A program made the position numbers and the translations under genes. Below are positions 61,027 through 64,000 of a DNA stretch of 64,000 nucleotides, one piece after another; positions within the stretch are counted from its first letter, which is position 1, and each line of letters starts with the position of its first letter. Below the pieces are notes generated by a model. It was given only the letters and a program-made list of their open reading frames with translations, made no database searches and was not told where the DNA came from. This DNA is from Anomaloglossus baeobatrachus (taxonomy: Eukaryota; Chordata; Amphibia; Anura; Aromobatidae), in NCBI RefSeq assembly GCF_048569485.1, contig NC_134359.1:152990726-153054725 (forward strand), written 5' to 3'.

Positions 61027-61602
61027 GATAGGGCCTGGGATCACTATCATGGTATAGTGGCTGTGTAAACTGCCACTAAAATCCTGTATCCAAGGTTACA
61101 AAGAAGGATCTGTCAGCTTATATAGAGGCTGTGTAGACTGCCACTATAAAATCCTGTATACAAGGTTACAAGGAAGGATCTGTCAGCTTGGCACAGGACG
61201 CACAGCGCGCACGACCACCGACACACAGAGGACTGACCTATGCCATTAAAGGTGTTAGTAAATATGAACTTTTGATCCTGTGATCCTGTTATGCTCTTAA
61301 AATAAGAGATTTACATTACCATAGTTATCTATCATTGCATTGCCTGCGCCTACCACTATACAAGCTGACAGATCTTCCCTTGTAATCCTGTATACAGGAT
61401 TTTATAGTGGCAGTCCACACTGCCTCTATATAAGCTGACAGATCCTTCCTTGTAACCTTGTATACAGGATTTTATAGTGGCAGTCCACACTGCCTCTATA
61501 TAAGCTGACAGATCCTTCCTTGTAACCTTGTATACAGGATTTTAGTGGCAGTTTACACAGCCACTATACCATGATAGTGATCCTAGGCCCTATCTAAAAG
61601 GC
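61027..61602. repeat. Foldback element with tandemly repeated right arm
   Basis: The left arm (61027-61195) begins GATAGGGCCTGGGATCACTA. The right arm (61355-61602) ends TAGTGATCCTAGGCCCTATC. On the right, a unit of about 72 bp (TATACAGGATTTTATAGTGG ... CTGACAGATCCTTCCTTGTA) is present about three times. No coding is seen. Confidence 0.7.
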
Positions 61603-61685
61603 AGACACCCTTTACTCAATTTTTTCTGATTTACATGTTATTGGCATTCTCTTCCTTGCCGGATACGACTCAAAATGGATTGTCC

Positions 61686-61722
61686 GACCAGATGAAGGCC
61701 TAAGGCCAAAACGTCTCAAGGT
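61686..61722 (+). ncRNA. Degenerate hammerhead-like motif
   Basis: CAGATGA (61689-61695) is followed by stem II AGGCC TAA GGCC and AAAAC, then GTC. Stem I candidate GTCC/GGAC flanks it. Two core bases differ from the CTGATGA / GAAA consensus. The inverted left terminus keeps the GAAAC half (minus strand, near 59375). Confidence 0.35.
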
Positions 61723-61924
61723 GGACTTTCTACCATTGTACAGCACGTTTTTTTCCCACATGTTCACAATAAAGAAAAAATAGATCAAGAAATTTGAACT
61801 CGTGTCCGTTTTTGGGAAACTACACAGTGTGCCGGAGTTTACTTTCTACCCTTCTATATTTAATTACTCCAGGGCACCTGTCTAAGGTGACGCTAGGTCC
61901 TACTTTCTTCAGTATTCTGCCCAG

Positions 61925-62165
61925 CACTGACCTCTCAGCATTGGAAATAACAGAGCAGAGATTCTGCTTCTCTCATCTGTGACACAGCAATCACCTCACA
62001 TCCACAATGGTGACACAGAGATGTTACATGTTTCTCACCCCTTATAGAGAAATGAATACTGTGTAATGAAGACTATATATAGAACCTAATGTGGGTCTAT
62101 AGTAGATATATACGCCATGTATGTATGGTGCGTGTGTGTGTGTTTTGTGTCATATAGTTGTGTGT
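61925..62165. other. Old repeat flanking the Penelope-like insertion (right side)
   Basis: Continuation of the sequence before 59222 after the 15-bp duplication. A TGTGTG/TATATA-rich stretch lies at 62090-62170. No gene is seen. Confidence 0.35.
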
Positions 62166-62170
62166 ATATA

Positions 62171-62660
62171 CAGTGGCGTAACTAGAGTTTGATGGGCGCC
62201 CCGGTGCAATGTTCGGAACTGGGCCCCCCCTCTATGTACACTGACACTTGGGGTACGGGACAATAATGCTCGGGGTACAGGATAATGACGCTGACACTTG
62301 GCTCTTTCCCTCATCACCCAGCTTTCCTATGTTCTGATATCCATCTTGTCCTCGGTACCCAGCTTCCCCATGCTCTGCTATACATCTTTACCTCAGCACC
62401 CAGCTTTCCCATATCAGAGCATGGGAAATCTGGTTGCTGAGAGACGTATAGCAGAGCATGGGAAAGCTAGGTGCTGCGGGAAAAAGCCCTTTTCACTCAG
62501 CACAAATTGTTCCCATCCCCTGCTTGTATCTTTGTCCCCCCTTGTATATAGTTCTCAAAATACTATAATGGCCCCCACATAGCCTTCCATGTTGTATAAA
62601 GGGTCCCACATAACCCTTCATATTAGAATACAGCTCCATAGTCCTCCATGTATTATTAGT
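62171..62660 (+). mobile_element. hAT-like element, left end only
   Basis: It begins CAGTGGCGTAACTAGAGTTT followed by GATGGGCGCCCCGGTGCAA, a widespread hAT terminus. Inside, 'CATGCTCTGCTATAC' near 62370 is inverted as 'GTATAGCAGAGCATG' near 62448. No right end or transposase is seen. Confidence 0.55.
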
Positions 62661-62661
62661 G

Positions 62662-63530
62662 CTGAGCGGATCCGGACTGTAAAAGTCCGGATCCGCGCAA
62701 TTTCAGCGCTATATCTGTGCCGCACCCGGGTGCGGGATTCCGGGTTCACGATCCGGATTCGGCAATTAATAAAAATGAACAAAATCAAAAATAAATGAGC
62801 GTTTCATACTTACCGAGACTCTGTGTCATGGTGGCTCACTGCTTCCGAGTCGCGCATTCACTTTCTGTACTGTCCATCGCATACACACAGCTTTCCGTGT
62901 TTTCCCCGCCCACCGGCCGTCCTCTCCTCTGTGTTTGGTTCCTGGCTGACGCGCCCCCCCCGGCCTGTGACAACTCTGCCGTGCAGTCATCGCTTATCGC
63001 GGCTCAGTAACAGGTTGCACTCAGAGCGGGAGGCGTGCTCTATGGCTGCTTGCTCTGACATGTAGCAGAGCTGGATGTGTCTTTGCTGGATCTCATGTGG
63101 ATTACGCCGGAGCTGGAGGGGTGTGTTGGGGTAATAAAGCGGTGAAGGAGGAAGTTGCGTTTGTACTTTATTCCAAATAAAGGATTTCTCTGTGTCTTGT
63201 TTATTTACTGTAATTTACAGGTTTGTGATGCGGGTATCTCACAGACGCCTGTGCTATCACAACCTAGGGTTTAGTAGCAGCCGTGCGCTGTTATTAACCC
63301 CTGCTATTACCTCGATTGCCACCGAACCAGGGCAATCAAGATGAGCAGATATCGCATTGGAATTGTCACATGTAATAGATGCGGCAATACCGGGTGGCTG
63401 CGGGCTGAGAATATACCAGCCCCCAGCCGGCGTTATCATGGCTGGGGATGAAAATTGGGGGGGACCGCACTTAGATTTTTTTTTTAATTATTTATTTAAA
63501 TTTAAAAGAAAACGCATGCGGTTTATCTTA
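62662..63530. other. Unclassified non-coding repeat with inverted copy of module M
   Basis: It starts with the hairpin GGATCCGGACTG / AGTCCGGATCC near 62667-62697. 63110-63480 is the reverse complement of module M (AAATAAAGGATTTCTCTG, TTTACTGTAATTTACAG, GGCTGCGGGCTGAGAATATACCAGC). No protein domain is found. Confidence 0.4.
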
Positions 63531-64000
63531 GGCAGCAGTCACACTTGCGAGGGACTCCCACAAGTCTGACATCGCAGCACAGCCGCACACACATCTGACA
63601 GGAACGTGCATGTATTTCTAGGTACATGCACGCTCATGTTCAGACAGTGGTAGTCTCTGCCATGTGATGTCATGTCAGACCCGCACGAGTCTGACATCTC
63701 ATCACCCGCACACTTCTGAGGGCTCTGGTACACTTGCGTACCGCTTCCGATGCGACAGCATTGGAAGCGATATGCAAATGACCCTCTGCTGTGGGTGTCA
63801 GCCGAGGGTCATGCGACTGTGATGCGATCTTGCAATCGCATCACAGGAGCCGAGAAGAGGGGGAGCATTTTCTCCCCATCTCCTGCGCTGTCTGTCTCCG
63901 CGTGCACCGGTGCGATTTTACACTGGTGCCACCCATCGCATGACACACGGCTCACACTGGCAGTACAGCAGAGCCGAGTGTCATGGGAGTGTCCCTCCCT
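63531..64000. mobile_element. PIF/Harbinger-type MITE, left part, running off the window
   Basis: TTA (63528-63530) is followed by GGCAGCAGTCACACTTGCGA, the usual style of terminus here. The body contains CACACATCTGACA and GTCTGACATC repeats. The right end lies beyond the window. Confidence 0.5.

Larger units (their letters stand above)
59237..61909 (+). mobile_element. Penelope-like element with inverted termini and a 15-bp target duplication
   Basis: CAGTATTCTGCCCAG occurs at 59222-59236 and again at 61910-61924. The outer 165 bp on the left (59237-59392) is inverted relative to about 61690-61855 on the right: shared words include GGACACGAGTTCAAATTTCT and AAAGTCCACCTTGAGACGTT. Inverted terminal repeats and a variable-length target duplication are known for Penelope-like elements. 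The interior has no reverse transcriptase and is filled with MITE sequences. Confidence 0.5.

Overview
The window looks like a repeat-rich chromosome segment from a vertebrate with a large genome, most likely a neobatrachian frog. The only host gene I can support is one exon, which matches vertebrate MFSD6. The dense nested MITEs with TTA/TAA, TTAA or 8-bp target duplications, the Penelope-like elements with hammerhead-like motifs, the Tc1 fragments and the Helitrons are typical of frog intergenic DNA. The species cannot be named from this sequence.

Layout. 1-2,300: two adjacent Helitron-like copies, the first split by a solo LTR. 2,300-5,950: AT-rich repeat, then the 5' part of an LTR retroelement whose internal region carries a cold-shock-domain-like segment, then a MITE remnant. 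5,950-36,849: a G-rich minisatellite of about 1,300 units of 22 bp, ending at a 200-bp assembly gap. The array has nested higher-order structure. A block of about 11 kb, marked by a 737-bp hAT element with the same 8-bp target duplication, occurs twice, and a 3.6-kb sub-block is repeated further on the right. 37,050-45,330: nested MITEs, a Tc1 fragment, a 566-bp inverted-repeat element with a 14-bp target duplication, and a 2.4-kb hAT element filled with CTGT/ATGC tandem repeats. 45,619-47,180: a large coding exon of MFSD6 (plus strand, 5' UTR and start codon included). 47,181-64,000: probably the next MFSD6 intron, because no downstream MFSD6 exon is seen. It holds Penelope-like pieces, hAT elements, a Tc1 transposase pseudogene, minisatellites and more MITEs.

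There is no operon-like logic here. Apart from MFSD6, everything readable is mobile or tandem DNA. Long open frames on the minus strand of the array and on the CTGT repeats follow from their repeat composition and are not genes. The observations most worth following are the dated duplication inside the 22-bp array, the cold-shock-like domain in an LTR element, the long target duplications around two inverted-repeat structures, and three hammerhead-like motifs. All coordinates and alignments were made by eye.
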